From Nesterenkonia alkaliphila (lineage in GTDB: Bacteria; Actinomycetota; Actinomycetes; Actinomycetales; Micrococcaceae), in the NCBI RefSeq assembly GCF_009758175.1, contig NZ_WRPM01000023.1, positions 1-51,535 of the forward strand: a stretch of DNA of 51,535 nucleotides, written 5' to 3'. The first letter of the stretch is position 1. The number at the start of each line of letters is the position of its first letter. A model generated the notes under the pieces. It did not search any database. It had not been told where the DNA came from and saw only the letters and a program-made list of their open reading frames with translations. Positions 23,073 to 32,698 of the stretch are shown here, one piece after another. The position numbers and the translations under genes are program-made.

Positions 23073-23438
23073 ATGCCCCGCATGAAGCACGTACTGACCG
23101 CATTGACCGCTGCCGGTGCCATCGGCCTCACCGCAGCCTGCGGCAGCTCTTGGTCTGCCTCTGACATCGAGTCCGATCTGGCCCGTGACCTGGACAATGA
23201 ATTCCCGCAGGATGCCCCGCACGAGGTGGACTGTCAGGAGGGCCTGGACGCCGAGGTGGGCGAGTCCACCAGCTGCGAGGTCGAGGACGCAAACGGCGCC
23301 GGAACCATCGTGGTGGAGATTGTCCAGGTGGACGGCAACGAGATCGAGTACGAGGCCGAGTTCTCCGACTACAACCTGCACAACGGTGAGGATGACCTCG
23401 ACTCTGAGGACGAGGCTGACGGCGAGGATGAAGGCTGA
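23073..23438 (+). CDS. Secreted lipoprotein with DUF4333-like domain
   Basis: 121 aa. A lipoprotein signal peptide ends at the lipobox LTAAC (Cys about 22), so it should be anchored outside the membrane. The mature part resembles DUF4333: a short helical start (SASDIESDLARDL), two cysteines (DCQEG and TSCEVE) likely forming a disulphide, a beta-rich core (GTIVVEIVQVDGNEIEYE), then a very acidic tail (EDDLDSEDEADGEDE). AAGGAG precedes the ATG; a second ATG three codons on is possible. Function unknown. Confidence 0.8.
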   Translation: MPRMKHVLTALTAAGAIGLTAACGSSWSASDIESDLARDLDNEFPQDAPHEVDCQEGLDAEVGESTSCEVEDANGAGTIVVEIVQVDGNEIEYEAEFSDYNLHNGEDDLDSEDEADGEDEG

Positions 23439-23471
23439 TCCAGCCGACACGTACCCGTTCGCCCCGCGAGG

Positions 23472-24680
23472 TTAGTCCCGCGAACCGGCGTAGGTCCAGG
23501 CGCGCAGCGGGGCCTCCAGGGGTCCTCGTGCAAACCGGGCGAACCACAGATGCGAGATCACCAGCTGGGCGGCCCAGATCGCCAGTACAGTACCGCCCAC
23601 CGCCAGTTCGCTGAGCTCCCCGGCTAGGCCGAAGCCCACTCCGGCAAAGAGGATCACCATCACCACGGACTGGGTGAGGTAGTTGGTCAGCGACATTCGC
23701 CCTGCCGGGGCCAGCAGCCGGGTCAGCGGCACGGCGCTGCGGAAGAGGACCAGCAGCAGCACAACGTATCCGAAAGCCTGAATCGGACCGGCGGCTAGGT
23801 TGAGCGCCGTGCCCAGCAGCTCCCCGCCCATGCCTGGGTGGTGATCCGTGCTGCCGGGCGGGCCCCAGGCAAGCAGCGCGGCCATGGTGCTCAGCACCAG
23901 GCCCGCAGCCAGTGCCGGTAGCCCCATGCCCAGCAGTCGACCGGTGCTGAGCTCCCCGGCAGCGATCCGCTCGATCAGCCGGGCTCTGCCGACCACCAGC
24001 CCGAGCAGGAACACCGCCAGGGCCAGCGGCCCCTGTCCGAACAGCACTGAGATCTGCACCAGCGGGTAGACCCCCAGCTGGAATCCCAACCACTGAGCGG
24101 CCGGACCGGTGAACGCTTCCCGGGCTGCTGCGGGATCTCCCATCATCGTCGTGCCGTCCAGGGCATCACCCACCGCCCAGCTGATCACCCCCAGAAACAG
24201 GAGAAATCCGACCAAGGCGGCGTAGAGCACTGCTGCGGTGATCAGCGCTGCCCTGGCTGAAACCCGGCGCATGCCCAGCAGGATGAACCCGAGCACCCCG
24301 TAGGCCAGCAGGATATCGCCGGCAAACAGGAAGAGGCCGTGCAGCAGGCCCAGCAGGATCAGTGCGGAGAACCGGCGCAGCGAGCGCCGCCGTTCGCTGG
24401 CCCCGCTCTGATGGGCCCGCCCCCAGGCCAGCACAAAGCTGAGTCCGAACAGGAAGCTGAAGATCACATAGGACTTTCCCTCAAAGATCAGCGAGGAGCC
24501 GAAGCGCACCAGCTGGTCCGCACTGGTCTCCACTGAGTCTCCGCGCAGCCCCAGGAGCATCTGCGGGTGGGCGAAGAACCAGATGTTGACGCTGAGAATG
24601 CCCAACAGGGCCAGCGCCCGCAGCGCGTCCACAACATGTACCCGCTCAGTGCTGTGGCTCCCCCTGTGCGCTGAACTCAT
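23472..24680 (-). CDS. DUF418 family membrane protein
   Basis: 402 aa with about nine to ten hydrophobic segments. The N-terminus ERVHVVDALRALALLGILSV (about 12–31) and the C-terminal half with MSLTNYLTQSVVMVILF and HLWFARFARGPLEAPLRAW are the hallmarks of DUF418 (YeiB-like) proteins. The biochemical role of the family is not established; weak relation to acyltransferase-3 membrane enzymes has been suggested. It follows the mannosyltransferase-like gene by 9 bp on the same strand, which suggests joint transcription. Confidence 0.9.
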   Translation of the reverse strand: MSSAHRGSHSTERVHVVDALRALALLGILSVNIWFFAHPQMLLGLRGDSVETSADQLVRFGSSLIFEGKSYVIFSFLFGLSFVLAWGRAHQSGASERRRSLRRFSALILLGLLHGLFLFAGDILLAYGVLGFILLGMRRVSARAALITAAVLYAALVGFLLFLGVISWAVGDALDGTTMMGDPAAAREAFTGPAAQWLGFQLGVYPLVQISVLFGQGPLALAVFLLGLVVGRARLIERIAAGELSTGRLLGMGLPALAAGLVLSTMAALLAWGPPGSTDHHPGMGGELLGTALNLAAGPIQAFGYVVLLLVLFRSAVPLTRLLAPAGRMSLTNYLTQSVVMVILFAGVGFGLAGELSELAVGGTVLAIWAAQLVISHLWFARFARGPLEAPLRAWTYAGSRD

Positions 24681-24689
24681 ACATCCAGG

Positions 24690-26078
24690 CTAGGGCACTG
24701 ATGGCTTTGATGAGGCGGGCAGTAGTGATGCGGTGGGCTGATAGAACTTCCTGATGACCAGGGCGCAGAGGTAGACGGTAGAGAACAGGTGGCCGAACAC
24801 TGCGGCCACGTAGAGCTTCTCGTCGAAGAGGTGCTGCGGATCAGCCTCACTGACCCGGGCGGCCAGGTGCATCCAGATCGCCCAGAAGTGCAGGATCTGG
24901 AACCCGTGCCAGATCAGCACATCGCGCAGCTTAAGCCCGGCCAGGGCAATCAGCGGAACCAGCCAGATCATGAACTGCGGGGAGTAGACCTTGTTGAAGA
25001 TCATGAATGCCGCCACGATCAGCAGCAGCAGCGGGACCAGCTGCGGGCGCTGCGGGGTGGTCAGACCGATCAGCAGCACCACCGCGCAGCTCAGCACGAA
25101 CAGTGCGGTTGACCAGAAGCTCACTGCCTCGGCACTCATCTGCTCCCCGCTGAGCACACCGGTCACCTGCCAGATCGAGGACCAGCCGGCTCCACGCTCG
25201 GCGGAGAACACATAGAACTCCGCCCAGGCCTCGCCGCTGATCAGCAGCACCGGCAGATTGAGTGTCAACCAGGCGACGACGCCGCCGGCGGCAAGTCTGC
25301 CGAGATCAGCCCACCTGACAGCGTGCTCATCTGTCTCTTTCCTCAGGTAGGCGCGCAATGCCAGGGTGAAGACTGCCCCGAGCAGAAACAGCGGGTAGAG
25401 CTTCAGCGAGACTCCGATCCCCATCGCCACCCCCGCCCAGAGCCACTGCTGGCGCAGACACAGCAGCATCGCCAGGGCCAGGGCCGCGGCCGCGAAGATG
25501 TCCCAGTTGATGCCCAGACCCAGGATGATCGCAGGGGAGAGCGCCACCACAGCGGCCTGCCAGGGGCGGGGACCGGCAGCCTTCATCACCGCCCAGGTGA
25601 GCAGGAACCATGCCAGGGATCCCGCAAGGAAGGTGAGGTCCCAGTACAGCAGCCCACTGCGCCCCTCCCAGTAGGCAAGTCCGGTCCCGCCCAGGACTGC
25701 ATCGGTACCGTGGGTCAGGGCTGCCAACGCCGAGGCCAGCACCATGGTCAGCGCCGGGTACTCGAAGTGGGAGTAGTCCGGGTGGAACGGCGCCCAGGGG
25801 TGTTGGGCGAAGTCGCGGGATCCCCAGAGCGCGGAGACATCGGAGTAGCAGCCCCAGTGGTAGACCCCGGTGCCGCCCCAACCGTTGATCCGGCAATACT
25901 GAGAGGCCAGCAGCGCCAGCAGCACTCCCACCGCGGTCATTGCCAGCAGTATCCGGGTGATGGTCCAGAACCCGGTGCGCTGTGTGCGCAGCCTGCTGCC
26001 AGCAGGCCCGCCCCACCGGTCCGACAAATGGCGTAATGTCGGATCGACTGAGGACAGCGGCTGAACTGTTTGGCTCAC
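24690..26078 (-). CDS. DUF2029 (GT87) membrane glycosyltransferase-like protein
   Basis: 462 aa, about ten membrane helices. It resembles the actinobacterial polyprenol-phosphate-mannose-dependent mannosyltransferase group (GT-C fold, DUF2029). The first periplasmic loop is [18 protein letters not shown] with an acidic residue where GT-C enzymes keep their catalytic Asp, followed by [33 protein letters not shown] near the C-terminus is also characteristic. GTG start at 26078, divergent from ino1 across 47 bp. It may use PPM to decorate lipids or lipoglycans; the neighbouring inositol pathway fits envelope glycolipid synthesis. Confidence 0.85.
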   Translation of the reverse strand: MSQTVQPLSSVDPTLRHLSDRWGGPAGSRLRTQRTGFWTITRILLAMTAVGVLLALLASQYCRINGWGGTGVYHWGCYSDVSALWGSRDFAQHPWAPFHPDYSHFEYPALTMVLASALAALTHGTDAVLGGTGLAYWEGRSGLLYWDLTFLAGSLAWFLLTWAVMKAAGPRPWQAAVVALSPAIILGLGINWDIFAAAALALAMLLCLRQQWLWAGVAMGIGVSLKLYPLFLLGAVFTLALRAYLRKETDEHAVRWADLGRLAAGGVVAWLTLNLPVLLISGEAWAEFYVFSAERGAGWSSIWQVTGVLSGEQMSAEAVSFWSTALFVLSCAVVLLIGLTTPQRPQLVPLLLLIVAAFMIFNKVYSPQFMIWLVPLIALAGLKLRDVLIWHGFQILHFWAIWMHLAARVSEADPQHLFDEKLYVAAVFGHLFSTVYLCALVIRKFYQPTASLLPASSKPSVP

Positions 26079-26125
26079 CCAACCACCCTATGATGGATAG
26101 GTTGCATCGATCGAAGGAGACGAGA

Positions 26126-27211
26126 TTGTCAGAGAATCCGGTACGGGTAGCCCTGGTGGGCGTCGGCAACTGCGCGGCATCGCTGGTGCAAGGCGTAGAG
26201 TACTACAAGGACGCACCACCGGACCAGGATGTGCCGGGTCTCATGCACGTGCAGTTCGGGGATTATCACATCTCTGATGTGGAGTTCGTGGCTGCTTTCG
26301 ATGTGGACGATAAGAAGGTCGGCAAGGATCTCTCTGAGGCGATCATCGCCAGTGAGAACAACACTATCCAGATCGCTGAGGTCCCCTACGCCAATGTGGA
26401 CGTGAAGCGCGGGCCCACCCTGGACGGCCTGGGTGACTACTACCGGCAGACCATCCATGAGTCCGCCTTCGACCCCGTGGATGTGGTGGCCGCACTGAAA
26501 GAGGCACAGGCGGAAGTCGTCGTGTGCTACCTGCCGGTGGGCTCCGAGGAGGCTGCCAAGTTCTACGCCCAGGCGGCCATCGATGCCGGCTGCGCCTTCG
26601 TCAATGCGCTGCCGGTATTCATCGCCGGCACCGAGGAATGGGCGGCCAAGTTCACCGAGGCCGGGCTGCCGATCGTCGGTGATGACATCAAGTCCCAGGT
26701 CGGGGCCACCATCACCCACCGCGAGCTGGCACATCTGCTGGAGGACCGCGGGGTCCACCTGGACCGGACCTACCAGCTGAACTTCGGCGGGAACATGGAC
26801 TTCATGAATATGCTCCAGCGCGACCGGCTGGAGTCCAAGAAGATCTCCAAGACCCAGGCGGTGACCTCCAACACCTCCGCGAAGCTGGCTGACCGGGATG
26901 TGCACATCGGCCCCAGCGACTATGTGCCCTGGCTCGATGACCGCAAATGGGCCTATATCCGCCTAGAGGGCCGGAACTTCGGTGACGCTCCGCTGTCCAT
27001 CGAGCTGAAGCTGGAGGTCTGGGACTCGCCGAACTCCGCCGGAGTGATCATTGATGCGATCCGGGCCGCGAAGATCGGCCTGGACCGCGGAGTCGGCGGG
27101 CCTCTGCTGGCAGCTTCGAGCTACTTCATGAAGTCCCCGCCGGAGCAGTACTACGACGATATCGCCCACGAGAAGGTCGAAGCCTTCATCCGCGGCGAGG
27201 TCGAGCGCTAG
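26126..27211 (+). CDS. ino1: Inositol-3-phosphate synthase
   Basis: 361 aa, the actinobacterial short form. It converts glucose 6-phosphate to 1L-myo-inositol 3-phosphate using NAD, feeding phosphatidylinositol and mycothiol. Seen: [15 protein letters not shown] (NAD-binding loop, about 9–23), the central [17 protein letters not shown] (the family's conserved active-site segment), [12 protein letters not shown], and [24 protein letters not shown] at the end. Start: TTG at 26126, chosen because GAAGGAGA (26113–26120) lies 5 nt before it; no ATG fits as well. Confidence 0.95.
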   Translation: MSENPVRVALVGVGNCAASLVQGVEYYKDAPPDQDVPGLMHVQFGDYHISDVEFVAAFDVDDKKVGKDLSEAIIASENNTIQIAEVPYANVDVKRGPTLDGLGDYYRQTIHESAFDPVDVVAALKEAQAEVVVCYLPVGSEEAAKFYAQAAIDAGCAFVNALPVFIAGTEEWAAKFTEAGLPIVGDDIKSQVGATITHRELAHLLEDRGVHLDRTYQLNFGGNMDFMNMLQRDRLESKKISKTQAVTSNTSAKLADRDVHIGPSDYVPWLDDRKWAYIRLEGRNFGDAPLSIELKLEVWDSPNSAGVIIDAIRAAKIGLDRGVGGPLLAASSYFMKSPPEQYYDDIAHEKVEAFIRGEVER

Positions 27212-27237
27212 TACAGCTAGGAGCCAGCGGACCCTGC

Positions 27238-28662
27238 TCAGAGGTTCTCAGCAGCCCACTGCCTGAGCAGGGCCACCGCGGCCTCATGGTCCACCGGACC
27301 GTGCTCCATGCGGTGCTCAAGCAGGAAGTTGTAGGCCCGGCCCACCACCGGCCCCGGCGGGATATCCAGAATCTCCATGATCTGCTTACCGTCCAGATGC
27401 GGGCGGATCTTGGCCAGCTCCTCCTGCTCCTGCAGCTGGGCGATGCGGGTCTCCAGCTCACCGTAGTTCCGGGCCAGCCGAGCGGCCTTCTTCCGGTTCC
27501 GAGTGGTCACATCGGAACGGGTCAGCCGGTGCAGCCGCTCCAGTTGGTCGCCGGCGTCGGTGACGTATCGGCGCACCGCTGAGTCAGTCCAGCCCTGGTC
27601 CCCGTAGCCGTAGAAGCGCATATGCAGCTCCACCAGGTGGCTGACGGCCCGGATGGTCTCCTTGTCGAACTTCAGCGCCTGCATCCGTTTGCGGGTCAGT
27701 TTGGCCCCGACCACATCGTGGTGCCGGAAGCTGACCCCTCCGCCGGGTTCAAACCGGCGGGTCTTGGGCTTGCCCACATCGTGCATCAGTGCGGCGAAGC
27801 GCAGCACAAAGTCAGGCCCCGGCACCGGACCCTCGGGCCCGGTCTCCAGCTGCGCGGCCTGCTCCATGACCTGCAGGGAGTGCTGGTAGACATCCTTGTG
27901 CCGGTGGTGCTCATCGTCGGTGAGCTTCAGGGCTGGAACCTCCGGCAGCACAATATCGGCCAGTCCGGTCTCCACCATCACATCCACCCCGGCGCGCGGG
28001 TGGGCCCCGCAGATCAGCTTCACCAACTCGGCCTGGATCCGCTCTGCGGAGACGATCTGAAGCCGCCCGGCCATCTGAGTCATCGCAGTGCGCACCTCCT
28101 CAGCCACCTTCAGGCCCAGCTGGGCGGCGAACCGGGCAGCGCGCATCATCCGCAGCGGATCATCGCTGAAGCTCTGCTCCGGGGTTGCTGGGGTGCGCAG
28201 CAGCCCGGCATAGAGGTCCCGCACCCCGCCGTGGGGGTCCACCAGTTCAAAGCTGGGCAGCCGCAGTGCCATCGCGTTGACTGTGAAGTCCCGGCGCAGA
28301 AGGTCATCGGCCAGTGAGTCGCCGAAACGCACCTGCGGCTTCCTGGACGCCGGATCATAGGCCTCAGCCCGGTAGGTGGTGACCTCTAGAGTGTCATGGC
28401 CACGGCGGATGCCGATAGTCCCGAAGGCACGCCCAATATCCCAATGGGTGTCGGCCCACCCGGTGACCACATGGATGATCTCCTCCGGGGTGGCGTCAGT
28501 GGTGAAGTCCAGATCCGGGGAGACCCTGCCCAGGAACAGGTCGCGGACCGGTCCGCCCACCAATGAAAGGTCGAATCCTGCCCGGGAGAACAGCTCTCCA
28601 AGCTCTAGCACAACATCGGGCAGCTCGGCTCCTGCGGGGAAGCCCTGGGGAAGTGAAACCAT
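27238..28662 (-). CDS. CCA tRNA nucleotidyltransferase with HD domain
   Basis: About 474 aa. It adds or repairs the 3'-CCA end of tRNA. The class II nucleotidyltransferase head reads LVGGPVRDLFLGRVSPDLDF (catalytic Asp pair in DLDF, near residue 50), followed by RRDFTVNAMALRL and the RNA-binding neck (DDPLRMMRAARFAAQL). The HD domain appears in the C-terminal half (LRFAALMHDVGKP). The ATG at 28662 and a TTG at 28671 are both possible; neither has a good ribosome site. The 42-bp gap to the divergent NUDIX gene must hold both promoters. This CCA–NUDIX–MurJ order is a common actinobacterial arrangement. Confidence 0.94.
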   Translation of the reverse strand: MVSLPQGFPAGAELPDVVLELGELFSRAGFDLSLVGGPVRDLFLGRVSPDLDFTTDATPEEIIHVVTGWADTHWDIGRAFGTIGIRRGHDTLEVTTYRAEAYDPASRKPQVRFGDSLADDLLRRDFTVNAMALRLPSFELVDPHGGVRDLYAGLLRTPATPEQSFSDDPLRMMRAARFAAQLGLKVAEEVRTAMTQMAGRLQIVSAERIQAELVKLICGAHPRAGVDVMVETGLADIVLPEVPALKLTDDEHHRHKDVYQHSLQVMEQAAQLETGPEGPVPGPDFVLRFAALMHDVGKPKTRRFEPGGGVSFRHHDVVGAKLTRKRMQALKFDKETIRAVSHLVELHMRFYGYGDQGWTDSAVRRYVTDAGDQLERLHRLTRSDVTTRNRKKAARLARNYGELETRIAQLQEQEELAKIRPHLDGKQIMEILDIPPGPVVGRAYNFLLEHRMEHGPVDHEAAVALLRQWAAENL

Positions 28663-28692
28663 AACGGGCAACAGTCTGGCACAACCCGGCGT

Positions 28693-28698
28693 TAAAGT
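28693..28698 (+). promoter_or_regulatory. -10 element of a leaderless NUDIX transcript
   Basis: TAAAGT followed by exactly 6 nt and then the ATG at 28705. There is no ribosome site between. Confidence 0.45.
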
Positions 28699-28704
28699 AG
28701 GTAC

Positions 28705-29250
28705 ATGACCAATGCGGAAACCGGAGGTGAACGGCGCACCCCCCTGACAGTGTCGATGGGTGCTCGCCGGGCCACCGGTTCTGCCTTCTCACGGCCCAAT
28801 GGGCACCTGCCCACTGTGGAGGAGGTCAGCGCAGGCGGCGTCGTCATCACCCCGGCCTCCCGTGGGTTCGAGGTGGCCATCATCGCCCGCTACAACCGGG
28901 GCGGCAGGCTGGAGTGGTGCCTGCCAAAGGGCCATCCGGAGGGGGCTGAGTCCCACGAGGAGGCCGCGGTGCGGGAGGTGGAGGAGGAGACCGGTATCGC
29001 CGGGTCCATCCTCACCCAGCTCGGCAGCATCGAGTACTGGTTCACCGTACCGACCCACCGGGTGCACAAGACCGTGCACCACTATCTGATGGAGGCCGTG
29101 GGCGGGGAGCTGACCATTGAGAAGGACCCGGATCATGAGGCGGTGGATGTGGCCTGGGTGAATCTGGACCAGCTGGACCGGATCCTCTCTTTCCCCAATG
29201 AGCGGCGAATCGTGGCCGCCGCCAAGCAGGTCATCCAGGACTCGCTGTGA
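28705..29250 (+). CDS. NUDIX hydrolase
   Basis: 181 aa. The NUDIX box is complete at about 76–98: G-HPEGA-E-SHEEAAV-REVEEETGI, with the metal-binding REVEEE. The first 35 residues are an extra, basic, probably flexible N-terminus. In this chromosomal position (between the CCA enzyme and MurJ) actinobacteria regularly carry a NUDIX protein of unknown substrate. Start at 28705 with a leaderless-like promoter; murJ begins 23 bp downstream but has its own -10. Confidence 0.93.
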   Translation: MTNAETGGERRTPLTVSMGARRATGSAFSRPNGHLPTVEEVSAGGVVITPASRGFEVAIIARYNRGGRLEWCLPKGHPEGAESHEEAAVREVEEETGIAGSILTQLGSIEYWFTVPTHRVHKTVHHYLMEAVGGELTIEKDPDHEAVDVAWVNLDQLDRILSFPNERRIVAAAKQVIQDSL

Positions 29251-29259
29251 ACTTCGGGC

Positions 29260-29265
29260 TATAGT
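29260..29265 (+). promoter_or_regulatory. -10 element just upstream of murJ
   Basis: TATAGT, 8 nt before the ATG at 29274, giving a transcript with almost no leader. Confidence 0.45.
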
Positions 29266-29273
29266 CACCACCG

Positions 29274-31100
29274 ATGAGCCGCACACCTTCCCCCTACCGG
29301 CCCCGGCACCGCGGACAGTCCCCGACGACGCCGCCCGCCGCCCCCGCAGCACCGCCCGCCGACCCTGCAACACCGCCCGCCGACCCTGCAACACCACCCG
29401 CCTCTGCCGCACCGCCCGCCCCCTCGCATGTGCCGAAGTCCGGGATGGCGGTGGCCTCTGTGGTGATGGCCGCCGGCACCACGGTCTCCCGGGTGCTGGG
29501 ATTTGTGCGCACTGCCCTGCTGGCGGTGGCGATCGGCGCCACCACCACAATGGCCGATGTGTTCGAGAAGGCAAACAGCATTCCGAACATCATCTATCTG
29601 CTGCTGGCCGGCGGCATGTTCAATGTGGTCCTGGTGCCGCAGCTGATCAAGGCGGCCAAAGCCCCTGACCGGGGGGCGGACTACATCTCCCGGCTGCTTA
29701 CCCTGACCATCCTGCTGCTGGGCGGGATCGCGCTGGTGGTCACCCTGGCGGCCTATCCGATCATCAGTGCCCTCACCTATGACTGGACCGAGGCGCAGCT
29801 GGCCCTGGGCACCGCTTTCGCGCTGTGGACGCTGCCGCAGATCTTCTTCTACGGCCTCTACGCAGTGGTCGGGCAGGTGCTCAACGCCAATGCCAAATTC
29901 GGCTGGTACATGTGGGCCCCGGTGCTGAACAACATCATCGCCATCGGATTCATCCTCGCGTTCATCCTCCTCTTCGGCACCTATTCCGCCGGGGATGATC
30001 AGGCCGCAGCCTGGACCACCACTCAGACGGTGATCCTGGCCGGAGGCCACACCCTGGGCGTGGTCACCCAGGCGGCACTGCTGCTCTGGCCGCTGTCCAA
30101 GCTGGGCATCCCGCTGCGGCCCAAGTTCGGGTTCCGCGGCCTGGGGATGGAGCAGACCGGCAAGATCGCGCTCTACACGCTGATCACCATGGTGGTGGGC
30201 AATGTGTCGATCCTGCTGCATATGCGCCTGGTCTCAGGTGCCACCGCGGCGCGGGCGACCATGGAGGACGGTGCCCATATCCCCGGCGAGTACGCAGCCA
30301 ATATTGCTGAGCTGATCGTGCTTCTGCCGCATTCGGTGTTTGTGCTTTCCATGGCCACTGTGCTGTTCAACCAGATGGCCGCCCATATGCAGGCCGAAGA
30401 CCACGGGGCCGCCCGCTCCACGATCAACCGAGGGCTGCGGATCTTCGCGATCCCGATGATGTTCTCCACAGTGGTGTTCATTGTGCTGGCCGGGCCAATC
30501 GGCCGGCTCTTCGGCGGCAGTTCGGAGGAGGCCGCGGCAGCCGGTGCCGCGATCGCCCAGCTGCTGATCATCTATGCTGTGGGCCTGCCGTTCCGCTCAG
30601 TGCAGTTCTATCTGATCCGCACTTTCTATGCTGCCGAGGATGCCAGAACCCCCATGATGGTGAACCTCACACTGGTGCCGATCGGGCTGACCATCACTCA
30701 TCTGTGTGCCCTGCTGCTGCCCCATCACTACATTCCCTACATTGTGGTGGGCCTGTTCAGCACGCTGAACATCGCCCGCACCATCATCTTCCACCTCCTG
30801 GCCACCCGCCGCTGGGGCCATTACGGGCTCGCCAGCGTGCTCACCGCTTATATCTCCTCCGGGTTCGCCGCCCTGGCCGCCGGTTGCGCCGGCGTGCTGA
30901 TGCTGGCCCCGCTGGGCGGGTTCACCTGGGGCTTCGCCTGGAACTCGATCGGCACAGCAGTGGTGAGTTGTGCCCTGGTGGTACTGGTGATGGCGCTGGT
31001 GTACTTTGTGGTGCTGCGGGCTGCCCGGGTCCGTGAGTTCGGCGAGTTCATGGAGCCGGTCTCCCGGCGCGTACCGGCCCTGGCGCGACTGGCCCGCTGA
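29274..31100 (+). CDS. murJ: Lipid II flippase MurJ (MviN family)
   Basis: 608 aa. The first 55 residues are Pro/Ala-rich and contain a tandem repeat of PADPATP, so they form a disordered cytoplasmic extension. The MOP-fold core follows: SVVMAAGTTVSRVLGFVRT (about 62–80), NIIYLLLAGGMFNVVLVPQL and about fourteen helices. It flips lipid II for peptidoglycan synthesis. Unlike the mycobacterial protein Rv3910, the chain ends soon after the last helix, with no pseudokinase domain. A kinase-like protein is encoded as the next gene instead, 75 bp on. Confidence 0.95.
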   Translation: MSRTPSPYRPRHRGQSPTTPPAAPAAPPADPATPPADPATPPASAAPPAPSHVPKSGMAVASVVMAAGTTVSRVLGFVRTALLAVAIGATTTMADVFEKANSIPNIIYLLLAGGMFNVVLVPQLIKAAKAPDRGADYISRLLTLTILLLGGIALVVTLAAYPIISALTYDWTEAQLALGTAFALWTLPQIFFYGLYAVVGQVLNANAKFGWYMWAPVLNNIIAIGFILAFILLFGTYSAGDDQAAAWTTTQTVILAGGHTLGVVTQAALLLWPLSKLGIPLRPKFGFRGLGMEQTGKIALYTLITMVVGNVSILLHMRLVSGATAARATMEDGAHIPGEYAANIAELIVLLPHSVFVLSMATVLFNQMAAHMQAEDHGAARSTINRGLRIFAIPMMFSTVVFIVLAGPIGRLFGGSSEEAAAAGAAIAQLLIIYAVGLPFRSVQFYLIRTFYAAEDARTPMMVNLTLVPIGLTITHLCALLLPHHYIPYIVVGLFSTLNIARTIIFHLLATRRWGHYGLASVLTAYISSGFAALAAGCAGVLMLAPLGGFTWGFAWNSIGTAVVSCALVVLVMALVYFVVLRAARVREFGEFMEPVSRRVPALARLAR

Positions 31101-31175
31101 GCAGCGGCCCTTCACCGGGATTCGCCGGTAGGCTTGTGGTCCACAAACTCTGACAGTCCTGGGAGGAGATGAGAC

Positions 31176-32591
31176 GTGCCCCAGCCGTTCGGCATCGGTG
31201 ATGTGGTCGGCGGTCGCTACCGCATCACCCACCATGTGGTGACCTCCGCGGATCAGGACATCATTTTCCAGGCAACCGATAATCTGCTGGGCCGTGAGGT
31301 CTCGGTACTGCTGGCCTCCCGGGCCAATGCCAAGCAGGTGGCCACCTCCGCCAAGGAGCTGGCCACCGGCGAGCGGGAGTCTCCGGTGGAGGTGCTGGAT
31401 CTGGGTTTGGCGGAGGACCGTACCTTCCTGATTTCCACAGTGGTGGACCCCAATCAGCTGCTGGATCTGGTGGTCCCGGATACCGCACCCTATGTGGAGC
31501 CGTACTACACCGATTCACTGGGTTCTGAACTCTTCGGACAGTCTCGGGAGATGCAGCCGCAGACCTATGAGGACGACGCCGAGTACTACGCCCGTCTGCA
31601 AGCTGGCCTAGGTGCCGGGGAGCGTGAGCGGCGCCGAGCCCTGCGCCCGGCGTTCCTGGACCTGGTCACCCCGGCGCACCGGCGCAGCCCGGAGCCCTCC
31701 GAGTCCGCTGAAGCTCCTGCAGCGGCGAACCCTGAGTGCAGCCTGGAGGAGCTTGAGTCAGAACTTGAGTCAGCCGGGGATGTGCACGGTCTGAGCATCT
31801 CCCGGGAGATCAGCCGGATCTCCTTCTCCCTGCGCAGCGACCTGGATGTGGTGGAGGCCGATCCGGCCGCCGATGTTGCGGAGGACCCGATTGAGGCCAT
31901 CACCGCTGCACCCGGCGCAGCCGGGCCACTGGCTTCCGAAACGCGCGCGGATGCGGAGCAGCCGGGTGACCCTGGTCAAGGAACTCCGCCCGGCTCGCCG
32001 CAGGATCCGCTACCCGCTGTTGAGCCGGAGCCGAGGTCCGGACAGGATACTGCACAGGGTGTGCCTGGGGCAGGGGTGGAGTCCTTCGGAGCCTCAGTAC
32101 CTGGTGGACCCTTTGTGGAGAGTGCACCCTCGGCAGCGATCTCCACTGTTGGGGTCAGTTCCGCAGGGTCCAGCCATCCCGGTCTGAAGGTCGATGAGCT
32201 GCTGGCCCAGGGGGAAGAGGTGGTGGATGACCCGCCTGAGACCCCGGACGAGTCCTATGACCGGCACAGTCTGGTGGAGCCCCCGGTGCCGCAGGCTGCT
32301 GGGAATCCCCCCACTCAGCAGCAGCACCTAGGACTAGACGGGGGTTCTGCCTCCGCCCAGGAGCCCGGCAGCTTCACCACCTTAATCAGCACTGTGCCGC
32401 AGCGGACCCCGAGCGCATTCCCGGCAGGTGCCGGCAGCAGCGAAACTCCCCTGCAGGAGACGCTCCATCTGGGGGGAAACACGAATGGCACCAGCAAGGT
32501 ACCGATCAGCAGATGGATCGCCCTGGGCACCCTCGCTGTGCTGTTACTCGCCGCGGCAATCATCGTCTTTGCGATCCTTACAGGAAACTGA
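31176..32591 (+). CDS. Membrane-anchored pseudokinase N-lobe protein next to MurJ
   Basis: 471 aa. Residues 1–95 resemble the N-lobe of a Ser/Thr protein kinase: GDVVGGRYRITHHVVTSADQ in the place of the glycine loop, then VSVLLASRANAKQV where the ATP-binding Lys strand lies, with no VAIK Lys. LISTVVDPNQLLDLV resembles the hinge. No catalytic loop (HRD), DFG or C-lobe is seen. Residues 120–440 are acidic, Pro/Ser-rich and disordered. One membrane helix (ISRWIALGTLAVLLLAAAII) ends the protein. By analogy with the Rv3910 pseudokinase domain it may bind an FHA protein and MurJ; this is inferred. GTG start with GGGAGGAG upstream. Confidence 0.75.
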   Translation: MPQPFGIGDVVGGRYRITHHVVTSADQDIIFQATDNLLGREVSVLLASRANAKQVATSAKELATGERESPVEVLDLGLAEDRTFLISTVVDPNQLLDLVVPDTAPYVEPYYTDSLGSELFGQSREMQPQTYEDDAEYYARLQAGLGAGERERRRALRPAFLDLVTPAHRRSPEPSESAEAPAAANPECSLEELESELESAGDVHGLSISREISRISFSLRSDLDVVEADPAADVAEDPIEAITAAPGAAGPLASETRADAEQPGDPGQGTPPGSPQDPLPAVEPEPRSGQDTAQGVPGAGVESFGASVPGGPFVESAPSAAISTVGVSSAGSSHPGLKVDELLAQGEEVVDDPPETPDESYDRHSLVEPPVPQAAGNPPTQQQHLGLDGGSASAQEPGSFTTLISTVPQRTPSAFPAGAGSSETPLQETLHLGGNTNGTSKVPISRWIALGTLAVLLLAAAIIVFAILTGN

Positions 32592-32633
32592 GCCCTCCTG
32601 CAGCGGCTTTCGTACCTTGGAAACAGGGTTCGC

Positions 32634-32659
32634 GGAATATGCCGCATCCCCGTATCGTT
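32634..32659 (+). promoter_or_regulatory. Sigma-R/SigH-type promoter of trxB–trxA
   Basis: GGAAT (32634–32638), exactly 18 nt, then GTT (32657–32659). This matches the GGAAT-N18-GTT consensus of the thiol-oxidative-stress sigma factor, known to drive trxBA in Streptomyces. It lies about 40 bp before the trxB start. Confidence 0.75.
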
Positions 32660-32698
32660 CGACCTGCTAGACGATCCCGCCATTCGTAAGGAACTCAC

